DNA from: Stentor coeruleus
Lineage: Eukaryota; Ciliophora; Heterotrichea; Heterotrichida; Stentoridae
Assembly: GCA_001970955.1 (NCBI GenBank)
Contig: MPUH01000787.1
Location: 1-34,911 of the forward strand
Length of the DNA stretch: 34,911 nucleotides
Direction of reading: 5' to 3'
Shown here: positions 1 to 10,190 of the stretch, piece by piece
Layout of the letters: each line of letters starts with the position of its first letter
Numbering within the stretch: the first letter of the stretch is position 1
Made by a program: the position numbers and the translations under genes
Notes under the pieces: generated by a model
What the model saw: the letters and a program-made list of their open reading frames with translations, nothing else
What the model was told of the DNA's origin: nothing
Databases searched by the model: none

Positions 1-134
1 CTTTAGAGTATGCATAAATAATATACTTTAAAGACATGTAATATAATGCATTGTATATTAATCATAATAATTTAAAAATAAGCTCCTTATAAGCCATTTG
101 CATATATAAAATTAACTATTACTCTTACTTTGAG

Positions 135-992
135 CTAAATCTTAATGATGTTGTATGCTACAACAATCAAACCAATTAATACAATGAGCAAACAGAGGGT
201 TAAGCAGAACTTATCACCAGACCTTACTTTGATAATAAGTTTTTTAAGCCTTTTAGTAGTAGTTTCCATCTCTGTATTAGCCAAATCTACAACTTCTTCA
301 AGATCGCCAAGTTTCTCCTCATGCCTTTCAAGCACATTATTAATATTCAAAGCCCTAGTTTTTAACTCCAGCACATTTTCCCCAATCTTATCAGCATACT
401 CATCAATTTTCTTATCCATATTCTTCCACCTACTAATCGCATCTTTTTCCACATCCAAAAGTTCTCCTTCTCTTCCTTTAACATCTTCAATAAGTATTTC
501 CTCAGATCCCATTAATTCTGCTTTCATATTCTGCAAATCTCTATGTGCGCTATTTTCAACCATATCCCCCAAATCCTCAGCCCTTTTCGTATCATCAAGT
601 CTTTTTACCAGCCATCTGTATTTGTTATCTTTAGCTTCTAAATCTATTAAGCTATAAATCTGCATAGTTTTTACTTTAGGTTTCTCTTTTTGCTCTTCAA
701 TAACCTTATAAAGTTCTACAAGTTCATGATCAGCTTCTTTGATTAATAAGAGAATTTTGTATTTAAGCTTGATTATTACAGGAGAATCTCTGAATTTTTG
801 TTACTGATGATTTGATTCAAGGGCTCGTTTTTTCTCTTCTTGAGTTGCTTCGATTGAGTGTAGTTTTTCTTCTATGGAAAATCTCATTGTCGCGAATTTG
901 TCTTTGGTATTTACCCCTGCATCAGCCATGCTACCTCCGAGTTCGTTATGGATTTTTTGGATGCGCCGGAGGAGGATATCAACTTTTGACAT
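135..992 (-). CDS. SYP7-type Qc-SNARE, tail-anchored (two exons)
   Basis: Spliced from 805-992 and 135-789, removing the 15-base intron 790-804; this gives 280 residues. Without splicing the frame stops after residue 63. The N-terminus (MSKVDILLRRIQKI...) resembles the start of plant SYP71-type SNAREs. The SNARE coiled coil covers about residues 190-253, followed by one hydrophobic anchor at about 257-277 and a short lumenal tail (YNIIKI). SYP7 proteins are Qc-SNAREs acting in fusion at ER, endosomal or plasma membranes. Oddity: aligning the end of the motif (ANTEMETTTKRL) with SYP71 puts His219 where the zero-layer Gln is expected. Family call is from recalled motif similarity; the membrane it serves cannot be told from the sequence. 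An open frame on the opposite strand across 145-657 is a shadow. Confidence 0.8.
790..804 (-). other. 15-base intron in the SNARE gene
   Basis: Reads GTAACAAAAATTCAG on the minus strand, phase 2. Removal turns the premature TAA into an open frame joining both exons. It ends CAG rather than the usual TAG and has A at position 10. Confidence 0.85.
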
Positions 993-1838
993 TTTTATAA
1001 GATTAGGATGGAGGTTGGTTTTTAGGATTTTTTATGTGAAAATATATGACTTGATTGTGCTTATGGCAATTTTTGAATTTGAGTTTTGGGAAATTTTAGT
1101 TGAATAAAAGAGTTTATTAGTTTTGTATATGAAAATTGAAGTAAGGTTTATAAAAAAAGCTGTGTTTTAGATGATAAACTAATGAAATTACAGAATTAAA
1201 ATTTTATGTTTTACAGTTAATTTTTTTGCGGTATTATTTAAGTAAGGGAATCATGTGATGAAAATGTTTTTTTATTTCTAAAGGTGTAAAATATTAATTG
1301 ATAAACCCAAATGTTTGAAAATATTGGTTTATCGAATATTATGCTAAATTTACACTGATATTTTATTACTGATAAAATTGTGAAAATAATCTTTTCATAT
1401 CTTTATCATTTCCTCTTCTATCCAAAATATAATCACTGATTCACCACTTTTAACTAATTTCATTTCTCATTATAAAAGCTTAAAAACTACGCCTTTAGGA
1501 AAATTTAAAAAAATCGGCAAATTTTTCGCAAACTTATAATGATAATAAATTCATAAAATTTACTTTCATTTAAAAATCTCAATTTTTGTGCTTATTAGTG
1601 TCAATATCATAACACAAATTTATACTTTCTTAATTTAAATCTCTCAGACAAAAATTTAACCTGCAACAAAATATTTTCAAATTACCCTATAATATAAATT
1701 ATATATCAGGAACTTCGAAAAAATCTCTTTAGATACCGAAAACCTAAAAATCTCCAAGGCAGAACTTTATCAAGCAAATCCTAAAATAATCAGAACACAT
1801 AAAACTACAATAAACTTAAGCATTTATACTTAAACTAT
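993..1838. other. Spacer without recognised genes
   Basis: AT-rich DNA between two minus-strand genes, holding the promoter side of the SNARE gene and the 3' side of the kinase gene. A plus-strand open stretch running to about 1107 overlaps the SNARE gene start and has no protein-like character. I see no RNA gene or repeat. Confidence 0.6.
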
Positions 1839-2759
1839 TTAGCAAATATCTTTATGATTATAAAACCAGCTATGCATCAAAGCTTCAGATGCTGAGATTC
1901 TTTTTTCAGGATCTTTTTCAAGCATTTTATTCAAAAGGTCTCTTCCATCATCAGAAAGCTCAGTGCAGCAGTTGATCAGTTCAGTAAATATTTTCTGATC
2001 GATTTCCATAATAATATCTTTTGAAGCAGTTTCTCTATAAGGTGACCTTCCAGTAAGAAGCATATAAGCTAATATTCCACAACTCCAAATATCAACTTTT
2101 TCGTCATATTCTTTTTTATGAACTTCAGGGGCAAGATAGTGTAAAGTACCACAAAGGCCTTGAGGTTTTTTTATATGGCTAAATGTGCTTGAGTTTCCAA
2201 AGTCAGCGATCTTCAAATCAAACCGGTCTGGTGAGACGAAAAGGATATTCTCTAATTTTATATCCCTGTGGACTACATTTTGGCTATGGATATAACTAAC
2301 TCCTTCAAGTACTTGCTGCATTATTTCTAATACTATTTTTTCGGAAAATTTACCAGCTCTACGCAGTCTGTTATATAGTGTATCTCCTTCGCATAGCTCG
2401 GTTACTATATAATAGTGTCTTTTGTCTTCGAAAGATTCAAAAAAGTTCACAATTTTAGAATGTTTAAGTTTCTTTAATATTGATACTTCTTTCAAAAAAG
2501 CTTGTGAGTCAACTTGAGATGACACAAGAAGATGCTTCGGGGTGATTTTTAGTGCTCTTACTCCATTAGAAGGACGATGCTGGCACTTTAAAACCTCACT
2601 AAAAGCCCCTGCACCAATAAAAGATAGTGAAATATAATCAGACAAATTAGATATCATCAAATTGTCAGTGTTTTCTGTAGTTGAGAACCCACTTACAGGT
2701 TTGCATATTATAGTTCTCTCACGACCTGCAGGAATTTTTTTAAGCGTAATACAGCCCAT
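1839..2759 (-). CDS. Ser/Thr protein kinase, CaMK/CDPK-like, probably N-acylated
   Basis: 306 residues, essentially one kinase domain (about 42-300). All catalytic elements are visible: glycine-rich loop GAGAFSEV (49-56), ATP-binding Lys71 in RALKI, helix C Glu91, HRDIKLEN (164-171, catalytic Asp166), DFG (186-188) and the APE motif (210-212, LAPEV). The C-terminus stops just after the last kinase helix (SWF), so there are no EF-hands or regulatory tail. The start is MGC, so Gly2 could be myristoylated and Cys3 palmitoylated, as in many CDPKs; residue 6 is Leu rather than Ser/Thr, so this is only likely. It ends at TAA, and no intron within reach would extend it. The catalytic core suggests an active enzyme; its substrate is unknown. 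Kinases of this type are very numerous in ciliates. Confidence 0.92.
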   Translation of the reverse strand: MGCITLKKIPAGRERTIICKPVSGFSTTENTDNLMISNLSDYISLSFIGAGAFSEVLKCQHRPSNGVRALKITPKHLLVSSQVDSQAFLKEVSILKKLKHSKIVNFFESFEDKRHYYIVTELCEGDTLYNRLRRAGKFSEKIVLEIMQQVLEGVSYIHSQNVVHRDIKLENILFVSPDRFDLKIADFGNSSTFSHIKKPQGLCGTLHYLAPEVHKKEYDEKVDIWSCGILAYMLLTGRSPYRETASKDIIMEIDQKIFTELINCCTELSDDGRDLLNKMLEKDPEKRISASEALMHSWFYNHKDIC

Positions 2760-4234
2760 ATTTTATTATAAAGCTACTGGAACTATTCCATATTTCGACT
2801 AAAAAATGGAAGACTTGCAGGAATGTAAAAATTATATAAGCCATTAATGCTCTTACAAATCTTAACTATCAAAAAGAAATCTCATAATGATTTCAGCCTA
2901 TTATGTTTATAAGTATTAATATAAAAATTAAAATTAGTGCATTATATTTATAATTAGGAATGGCGAAAAGTTATATAATCAACAAAATATAAAAAATATG
3001 TATAGTATTGTAGTCAAATACTCATAACTTCTACTGCAAAGGAATTCTTAATTTTGAATTGTTTAAACCCTTTGTGAATATTTTTTCAGTCTAGTAATCA
3101 AATTTTAAATTTTTACTTTGTGGTTTCTTGAAATAGACCACTTTTTAGGTTTAATTAAGTACTTTTTCAAAAGGACTTTCTTACAAAGGCTAGAGAAAAA
3201 TCGACTTCTGGCTCTTTTTCTAAAAAACCTAATAAGTTTGTAAGAATCATTATTTGACGTAAAAACCCTACTTCTGATTATAAAAATAAGAGATTAAGGT
3301 CTTTTTTTAGATACTGAGTGTGAAGTAGTAAAATATAAAAACTTTAGGAATTTTGTGAAATTTTATAAGTAAAAAGCTAAGATTTGCTGTTATTTGCTAA
3401 GGTAGGATTACAAAGGTGAAAGCTTGTCGTGAATTTTATAGAGATTCATGTAGGGATTAAAGTTTAGATGATTTAACGATTGAAAAAAGTATAGGGAAAG
3501 TGTTTTATGGATTTCAAAATTAGGTTATTTAATGTGCATATGAGATTTATAAGAAAAAGTCAACTTTTTAAAATTTTTAAGCTAAAATAATGAAAGAAAG
3601 GAAGAGAGGGTTAAAAAAAGCATTATTTGTCGTCCTAATATCTAGTCGTGCACTTTTAAAAACAAAAATAATAAATTATTTGAAGATTGAATTATGAAAA
3701 CATATTTTAATTATTATACAATAAAAATGAAATTATGTCTGAGTTTAGCACTTAAAAAAAGAAAAGATTTCTTAGGTTTTCATAGAAAAATTTTTTTTTG
3801 ATTATGAGTATATGATTAAAGATAATATAAAATACTCCTCCAAAACACTTTTTCATAAAAAATCATAGTAATAATTAAAGCTCATATTTATTAATCAGAT
3901 ATTAGTTAAATTATTCTTAAATAGTGATTCTTTGAATAAAAGAAATAGTTTAAAAAACATGTTTATTATCTAAATATTAATGACAATTTGTTAATTTAAA
4001 AAAATAATTATACCTCCTATTGCTATTTAGAAATATTTTCTTAAGCAATTTAATTATCAACTTTGTCTTAGCTTAATCTATAATTTATTATGATAGCATT
4101 TAAATACTAAATACAAAAATTATCTATCCATATCTTATTCTATTAAAATTCCTATAATCGTTCTCTTTATCATGAAAAATCTTAATTACAAGATTATATC
4201 ACTTAGCCCTTCATTTATTACTAAATACTTAACA
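2760..4234. other. Long spacer without recognised genes
   Basis: About 1.5 kb of AT-rich DNA between the kinase and the LPA1-like gene. One plus-strand frame at about 3087-3600 gives protein-looking pieces, but its stop density is what AT-rich non-coding DNA produces. No structured RNA, transposon end or repeat was recognised. Confidence 0.5.
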
Positions 4235-5824
4235 TCAAAAACTGCTTTTTCTTTGTGGTGGGGCTCTTTGAGGGCTGGCATACCCAGGGTTCTCATCTTC
4301 ATGTATTGAATGATTGCTTTCTCCCGAATTACTTTGACTACTATGCGAATCTGGTTGGCTCAGATCATCTTCAAGTTCATCTTCACTAGCAATACTTCTA
4401 ACAGAAACTCCTTCACGATGGTCTCTATAATTCTGATTCGGCCTTGGTTGCAGTAAATCATACTCAACAGTTCCTGAAGCTATAGAGCCAACTTCTGGAG
4501 GTTCACTAAATGAGTCTTCAGTTTGATTATCTTTTTTAATTTCTTCAGAGACTGGGATTACAGCTTCTTGAGTGCCACTAAAAAACCTTTCGAAAAGAAC
4601 TCCTTTGTTAACTTTTGTTTTAATCATTTCATGAGCGATTTTAGAGCTCCAAATATTTCGCCCTACAAAATTATATTCTTCAAGCAGCATCACAGTTTGC
4701 TTTCTTGTTGCATCATAGATAGACTCGCCTTTGTAGACTTGACGTAAACATCGAACTACTGTTGTATGGCATAGACCTAAGGAACGATCTAAATTACTTG
4801 ACTCTACTTTAGGGACAAGGCACTCATCAGCTTTAGATATAAATCTCTTTTGTATCTCACGGATATAAGAAAAACTTGCAACATACTTATTAACTGATGG
4901 ATCAAGGGTCATATACTTACTCCTCACAGCAAACCTTTCCATATGCTTCTTCTTCCCTTTAATATAAATCACAAAAGGAATACACGAAGAAAATCGTTTC
5001 ATAAGTTTCTTCATAACCCCAATATTCAAATGCACACCTTCAATAACAATACTATTCCCACAATTATGATAATGTTCAATAACATTGACTAAATACTCAT
5101 AAACTTTATTACTTTGTTCTAAGTACCCTTGAATACAAGCTTGTTTATCAGTAAGCCCTTCATTATTCACAAACTTCCCAGCTTCATAAGTTGAGCAAAA
5201 AAGTACAGGAATTTTCTCTCTTGGTATCACATTTCTTAATATATGCCTTATAGAATCAGTACTAAGCATACTTGATATTCCAAGTCTACTCGCTAACAAA
5301 GATGATAAAGTACTTTTTCCAGTCCCAGAAGCACCTCCTAATAAAATAATCACTGAGCGTCTTTTTGATATGACTTCACAAGCAATTTCAAAGTCAATTA
5401 GATGAATATCCCCAATATAACCTTGACTTTCTAAAGCTTGACGAGCGAAACTTTCAAATACTGATGAGGTCAAAGTAATTGCAGGAATGTTTTGATAGTC
5501 ACCACCTTCACGAATACGAGTTCTTGAGCGAACTATATCTGAAATTTGACTAAAAATCGAATTAGTCACGGTATTGATATCTGAGACTTTGACTCCCATA
5601 AACTTACAAGCATCTCTGAGTTGTTGTCTATTATATTTACTTGTTTCTTGGAGGTTTGGAGGATAACCGACATTTATATGAAGATGATCAGGACAAAGAT
5701 TGACTTGGTTGTCGGCCATTATTTTCTCATGAACTTCAGTTGGCAGGACGTAAACAGACTCAACAAAGAAGTTGTTTTGCTGGCAGCGCTCGTCTGAACA
5801 CACTGGGCATTCTATACGGTTCAT
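4235..5824 (-). CDS. LPA1 / 2-phosphoglycerate-kinase-like P-loop protein
   Basis: 529 residues, single exon. The core (about 155-400) carries a Walker A loop GGASGTGKST (163-172), the TDSIRHILR motif (189-197), an EGVHL motif, and RFAVRSKYMTLDP followed by NKYV. Together these match the plant LPA1 family (low phytic acid 1), related to archaeal 2-phosphoglycerate kinase. In plants the family affects phytate (InsP6) levels; whether it phosphorylates 2-phosphoglycerate or another compound is unsettled. Residues 1-50 hold a Cys/His cluster (C6, C9, C14, C44, H47, H49) that could bind zinc. The last ~95 residues are acidic, Ser-rich and probably disordered. The gene ends at TGA, with a TAA two codons on. 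It is divergent from the ArfGAP-like gene, with a 434-base shared upstream region. Confidence 0.85.
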   Translation of the reverse strand: MNRIECPVCSDERCQQNNFFVESVYVLPTEVHEKIMADNQVNLCPDHLHINVGYPPNLQETSKYNRQQLRDACKFMGVKVSDINTVTNSIFSQISDIVRSRTRIREGGDYQNIPAITLTSSVFESFARQALESQGYIGDIHLIDFEIACEVISKRRSVIILLGGASGTGKSTLSSLLASRLGISSMLSTDSIRHILRNVIPREKIPVLFCSTYEAGKFVNNEGLTDKQACIQGYLEQSNKVYEYLVNVIEHYHNCGNSIVIEGVHLNIGVMKKLMKRFSSCIPFVIYIKGKKKHMERFAVRSKYMTLDPSVNKYVASFSYIREIQKRFISKADECLVPKVESSNLDRSLGLCHTTVVRCLRQVYKGESIYDATRKQTVMLLEEYNFVGRNIWSSKIAHEMIKTKVNKGVLFERFFSGTQEAVIPVSEEIKKDNQTEDSFSEPPEVGSIASGTVEYDLLQPRPNQNYRDHREGVSVRSIASEDELEDDLSQPDSHSSQSNSGESNHSIHEDENPGYASPQRAPPQRKSSF

Positions 5825-6258
5825 TAAAAAATTATTATTTTGTTAGGAAAATTGTATAAAATCGGATAATAAGTATTAAATTTTTCAAGTTTGATAAAAA
5901 GTTTATTTTTAAGTTTGGGAAATTTTAGATGATTTAGGGAATGAATAATAATTTTTGAAGGGTTTTGGATTGTGAAAGTGAAGTTGGGTGGAAGATTTTT
6001 TGTTGTTGCTGATAAGATCCAGAAAGATTTTAGGATTTTTACAGACATAATTTTAGTTGATTTTGGTTATTAGGAAATCCGAGTTTTGTGTTTTTTTGGA
6101 TATGAAATGATAGGAAAATTAAGAATAATTGTTTTTTTTTCAGATGATAAAATTGTTTTTGATATCCTAACCTCACAAAACCTTAACCAAAACCCTGCTT
6201 ATGACTTTTCCCTTTCTCAAGTAAAATTAAAGGCATATTTTAATTCCTACCAACATAA
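5825..6258. promoter_or_regulatory. Divergent intergenic region
   Basis: 434 AT-rich bases between two head-to-head genes, so it must carry both promoters. No recognisable motif was found. A minus-strand open stretch within it (to 6048) is composed of low-complexity codons and is not called a gene. Confidence 0.5.
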
Positions 6259-7152
6259 ATGATAACAGAAGAAAGAAAAAAACAACTTCTGACAATTTTA
6301 CAAAAAGACCCAGCAAACTCTACTTGCTTTGACTGTAATACTGAAAACCCTTCAAATGTCTCTTTTGCTTTTGGATGCTTTGTCTGTAATACATGCGCCA
6401 GATCTCATGAGCTTCTAGGGGAATCCATAACAAAAATCAAATTAGTATCAGAAGAATGGTCTTTAGAAGAACTTGGAGTTATCTCATCAGGAGGGAATAG
6501 CGCATTAAAAGAATTTTTCGATTACTATGGACTCATGGAAACACCTTGTAATTATAAATATCAAACTAAAGCTGCAGAATTTTATAGAGAAATGCTTGCT
6601 GTTGTGTCTAAAGATCAGGAATTTGATCAAGAATTTCCCTCAGCAACTGAAGGAATACAGATTATCCAGTATAAAAGTACACAAAATGAAAGATCTTCAA
6701 TTACTCCTGAAGAAATAAAAATCAGTCATCCTTTGCTTAAAACACAAAGTAATAAATCTTGGATTTGTCAATGTTTGAACTTGACTTGCTTGAAACTTAC
6801 GTGGTTTAGTAAAGGGACAAGTGAAAAAGCACAGAAAAATGATGAGAAAATATCAGAAAAACCAGCATTTAAAAAGCCAGAAGGGAAGTCTAAAGAAATA
6901 TTTAATAGGATTGAGATGAAACTGAATTCAGTGATTAGTAAAGTTAAGAGTAATGAAAAAATACAGAATGCAGGAAAGAGGATTAATGATATTAGTGGAA
7001 GTTTGGCTAGAGGAGTTAAAGAAAAGTATCAGAAATTCCATAGTGGGAACTCGGGACAACAATTTGAAGGGCATAATGAAAGAAATGCTCGTGTGCCTGA
7101 AAAGATAGAAAACCAGGGAACAGAGATTTTTTTTATTAGTAATGGTAATTGA
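6259..7152 (+). CDS. ArfGAP-fold protein with arginine finger replaced
   Basis: 297 residues. The N-terminal ArfGAP zinc finger (about 5-120) has the exact C-x2-C-x16-C-x2-C spacing (C23, C26, C43, C46), then the usual ITKIKLVSEEW strand and a GGNSALKEFF segment. ArfGAPs stimulate GTP hydrolysis on Arf GTPases in coat and membrane traffic. The catalytic Arg normally lies five residues after the fourth Cys (C-x4-R); here that position is Glu51 (CARSHELLG), though Arg48 is near. The protein may therefore be a non-catalytic Arf binder. A Cys-rich hydrophobic patch (about 172-185, WICQCLNLTCLKL) could be lipidated, and the C-terminal third is lysine-rich and coil-like. The stop is TGA and cannot be spliced away, supporting TGA as a real stop in this genome. 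Confidence 0.85.
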   Translation: MITEERKKQLLTILQKDPANSTCFDCNTENPSNVSFAFGCFVCNTCARSHELLGESITKIKLVSEEWSLEELGVISSGGNSALKEFFDYYGLMETPCNYKYQTKAAEFYREMLAVVSKDQEFDQEFPSATEGIQIIQYKSTQNERSSITPEEIKISHPLLKTQSNKSWICQCLNLTCLKLTWFSKGTSEKAQKNDEKISEKPAFKKPEGKSKEIFNRIEMKLNSVISKVKSNEKIQNAGKRINDISGSLARGVKEKYQKFHSGNSGQQFEGHNERNARVPEKIENQGTEIFFISNGN

Positions 7153-7685
7153 TTGTGAAATGATAGTTTTTCTAAATGTTGTCGCTTATTGTTGAGTTTA
7201 TTTTTTTGTGGCATCAGTCGGTTTAGTTATGATTTCTAAATAATCTCAATGATTTTAAGTAATACATTAAAAATCTCTGTTTAACTCTCAAGCATTATTT
7301 AGCATTTTTATAATTATTAACTTACTGCAATAATTATATAAAAAATATAATCTGTTTCTAAATAATCAGGAATATCTAAAGCTAAAATATCAGAAGTTTT
7401 GTGAGTCAACTTGCCACATGGAAAAGTGCCCTGAAACAGCCAAAAGCCATTTTACCAATATAAACATCTTAATTTATTAACATGCATTTATTCTGATATT
7501 CTCTATATCTTCTGCTTTTTACTTAAATTCATTAATAATTCAATACTATTTAATATAAAACCGTACTAAGATAGTTTTTCCTGTTATCTTTTTAATTTCT
7601 AGTATAAATTTCAATATCAGTTCATTATATATTATACATCAAACTAATAAAAATAATATTGCTTAATAAATGCTATATTATATAC
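7153..7685. other. Convergent spacer
   Basis: 533 AT-rich bases between two tail-to-tail genes. Nothing is recognisable apart from the expected 3' ends. Confidence 0.5.
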
Positions 7686-9095
7686 TTAAGCATCACTTTG
7701 AGGCTCTGGCTCTTGTTTAGAAAATCCTAAAAGCTTAAGTCTTTCTTGAGCAGTTTTCGATTTTGGAGACTTGTCTATAATTGCCAAGCTTTCTTGAATT
7801 TTTTCCCTCTGTATCATATTCCTAATAGCTTGGTCACGAATCCTTTCTTTCTCTTTTTCCCTAAACTCTTTAAGTTCCTCAATCCTATGAGTCTGAGCTA
7901 ATTGTTTTTCTAATATCTGATCCATTTTAAAGTCCTATATAAACCTTACAAATTTTCTTTTTGCCCTTTTAACCCCATTAAGTTTTTCTTGTAGTCTAAG
8001 TTTCTGTTCCTCTTGTTTAATAATCATTTCCCTTAACATCTGGTCTTTTCGTTCCTGAACAATTTTCTGTGAATTCATGATTCTCTTTTCAAGCGTTTTA
8101 GATTTTTGAAGTAGTTCCTGTTCAGATTTTCTCATTTTATCAATAGCAACTTCTCTTTGTTTTTCAAACTGTTCTTTTTTATTCTCAGCAATTTGATGAA
8201 TCCTGTCTTCAATTTTCATCCTCGCTTCTTTGACTTTTTTCTGTTTTTCATATATTTTATAGAAAAGCTCGACCTCATCGAATTTTTTCATTTTTTGTAA
8301 GTTTTTCGCTGCATTGTCACAAGCTTCTTTAAGCTTTGTGATTTTTTCACGTTTTCTTCTCATCTCAGCCTCATAAACTTCTTCAGACTTTTGTATTTTT
8401 TGATCGTATTTGCTTAGACGTGCTTGGATTGATGATTCATCCCAATATTCTCTATCTTGTGGTGATTCTTTCATTGAACTTTGATTGCTTTGAATCCGTA
8501 CATGAGTTTTTTTGCTTGGGTCTTTAGTGAAGTGTTCTTTTGATGTATGCCCATTCATTGATCTGAGAAGATTTTCTGAGAGTTTTCGTTGAGATTGGAG
8601 TTGTGTTCGTTGAAGTTCTTTGAATTTTTCTTTTTGTCTTTCAGTATATTCTTTGAACTTGTTTGATTTTGATTCTTCTATTGCTGGTTGTGATTTGATC
8701 GTTTTAAGTCTTGTGTTCGGTTTATCACCAAAGTTCTCTTCAAGGAATTTCTTTTGTTTATAAGTGACGAGAGTAGGGTCGATTATTCTAGTGTTTGGTA
8801 GAGGAGATTTTCTTTGTTCCTTATTTTCTGATTCTGAAGGTGTTACGATTATTGGAATTTTAAGAGTTGTTGGTTTTTTCAAAGTTTCTTTAATATCTGC
8901 AACAGTTTTCTTTAGTTGCGATGCATAAAAATCAAATCTCATTTGCTGTACTTCTTTAGTAATGCGCAGTCCAGAAAAATCTGCAAGTGTTCTAGATAGT
9001 AATTACTTGACTTCAAGCTCTTCAGGATCTATCCCAAGTTCATGCATTGCAGCCAGGATTCTTGGGTTTTGAATATCAAGTGCATATGTGGCCAT
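7686..9095 (-). CDS. Coiled-coil protein of unknown function (three exons)
   Basis: Spliced from 9007-9095, 7950-8991 and 7686-7934, removing two 15-base introns (8992-9006 and 7935-7949); this gives 459 residues. The N-terminus (MATYALDIQNPRILAAMHEL followed by GIDPEEL) is a short folded-looking module; residues about 45-200 are basic and Ser-rich; residues about 200-440 are highly charged coiled coil rich in E, K, R and Q. Without splicing this locus would be split into three pieces. Length and composition suit a cytoskeletal or basal-body-associated protein, but I do not recognise the family. Confidence 0.8.
7935..7949 (-). other. 15-base intron in the coiled-coil gene
   Basis: GTAAGGTTTATATAG on the minus strand, phase 0; its last three bases would otherwise be an in-frame TAG. 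It has A at position 10. Confidence 0.88.
8992..9006 (-). other. 15-base intron in the coiled-coil gene
   Basis: GTAATTACTATCTAG on the minus strand, phase 2. Removal eliminates a TAA and joins an 89-base first exon to the main exon. It has A at position 10. Confidence 0.88.
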
Positions 9096-10078
9096 TTATA
9101 TATTGTGATTCTGATAAATAGTAAGTAAAAACTGTCTTATAGTAATTAAATTATCAAAATCTAAATAGGTTTTCTTTATAAATACAGCTGGAATAGACTT
9201 GAAAAAACTAAATTTTTAAATAAAACATCATCTAAATACTTTTTTGTATTATTTTAGGTAATTATTAGGAAGGATTTTTATGAGATAAAAAATGTTTTTA
9301 TTTAGATTGTTTGATTTTCATACTATCATGAGAATGTTTAAATATAAATCATTTGTTAGTAATACTTTAAGATATTTTAGTGTATAAAATACTATTATTG
9401 ATATAAAATTTCAAGTATGTGGAAATAATTATTATAGCAAGTTTAACACTTTATTCAGTTATTGATATCATTTAGATATTTGTAAACAAAATTTAATGAA
9501 GATAAATGAAATTGAATTTCTTTTTTTTTCTTTAGAAATCTATGTATAAAATATGTAAGGGTCAAGTTGAAACTTATTTTCAGAGATTTGCAGCTTAACA
9601 TAGAGAAAAATGATTATAATAAAATAATAATACAAATTTTAACATAACATTAGTGTGTTTGCTCATTTATATTTAAATCAAGCTGTTGCAATAAAGAAAA
9701 TATTTCAAAATTTTGAATTGTATAAATTATTATAAGTATGATTCTTTTCTGGTGGGAATTGGAAATAACATTAAATGCCACAGCTAAAATTATTTTAATT
9801 GTAAATTATAATTATTGAGAATTTATAAATAATTAAACAACAACTGCTTAACACACACAAATATCATCTTAAAAATTCCTACACAATTTTCCAATTTCAC
9901 TATAAAACCCATCCTAAATATAAAATCTTTAGCCTATAAAATCTCATCACAATTTATAATTTTTGCCATATAAATCATCAGCTGTGAATAAATTATTCAC
10001 ATAATTTTTTATACTCATTTCCATAAAAGATAATATCCAAACTAAAACTTTAAAANACAAATTACGAAATCAAACCAC
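9096..10078. other. Spacer upstream of the tRNA gene
   Basis: About 1 kb of AT-rich DNA with no coding signal on either strand. It contains one N at 10056, an assembly mark without flanking duplication. Confidence 0.5.
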
Positions 10079-10150
10079 AGCGAAGTGGCGCAGTGGAAGC
10101 GTGCTGGGCTCATAACCCAGAGGTCGATGGATCGAAACCATTCTTCGCTA
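10079..10150 (+). tRNA. Initiator tRNA-Met (anticodon CAT)
   Basis: 72 bases, intronless. The acceptor stem is a perfect 7 bp (AGCGAAG with CTTCGCT), the anticodon stem is CTGGG/CCCAG around the loop CTCATAA, and the discriminator base is A. The features are those of a eukaryotic initiator rather than an elongator: terminal A1:T72 pair, three G:C pairs closing the anticodon loop, and a T loop reading ATCGAAA (A54 and A60). Base 33 is T, as in many non-vertebrate eukaryotes, where vertebrates have C. No CCA is encoded. The A and B boxes are internal to the gene, as for all pol III tRNA genes. Confidence 0.96.
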
Positions 10151-10155
10151 TTTTT
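10151..10155 (+). terminator. Pol III T-run terminator
   Basis: Five T bases directly after the discriminator base of the tRNA gene, the usual RNA polymerase III stop signal. Confidence 0.8.
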
Positions 10156-10190
10156 ATCCAATTTAATTATTCATCTTTTATTCCTAAGAA

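Noticed and set aside
145..657. Plus-strand open frame opposite the SNARE gene
   Set aside because: It is the mirror of the SNARE coding sequence and is Ser/Leu-rich with no motif; the minus strand has a coherent SNARE with splicing.
3087..3600. Possible decayed protein gene in the long spacer, plus strand
   Set aside because: Some stretches look protein-like (one runs about 41 codons), but stop density over the whole frame equals that expected for AT-rich non-coding DNA and no family motif appears.
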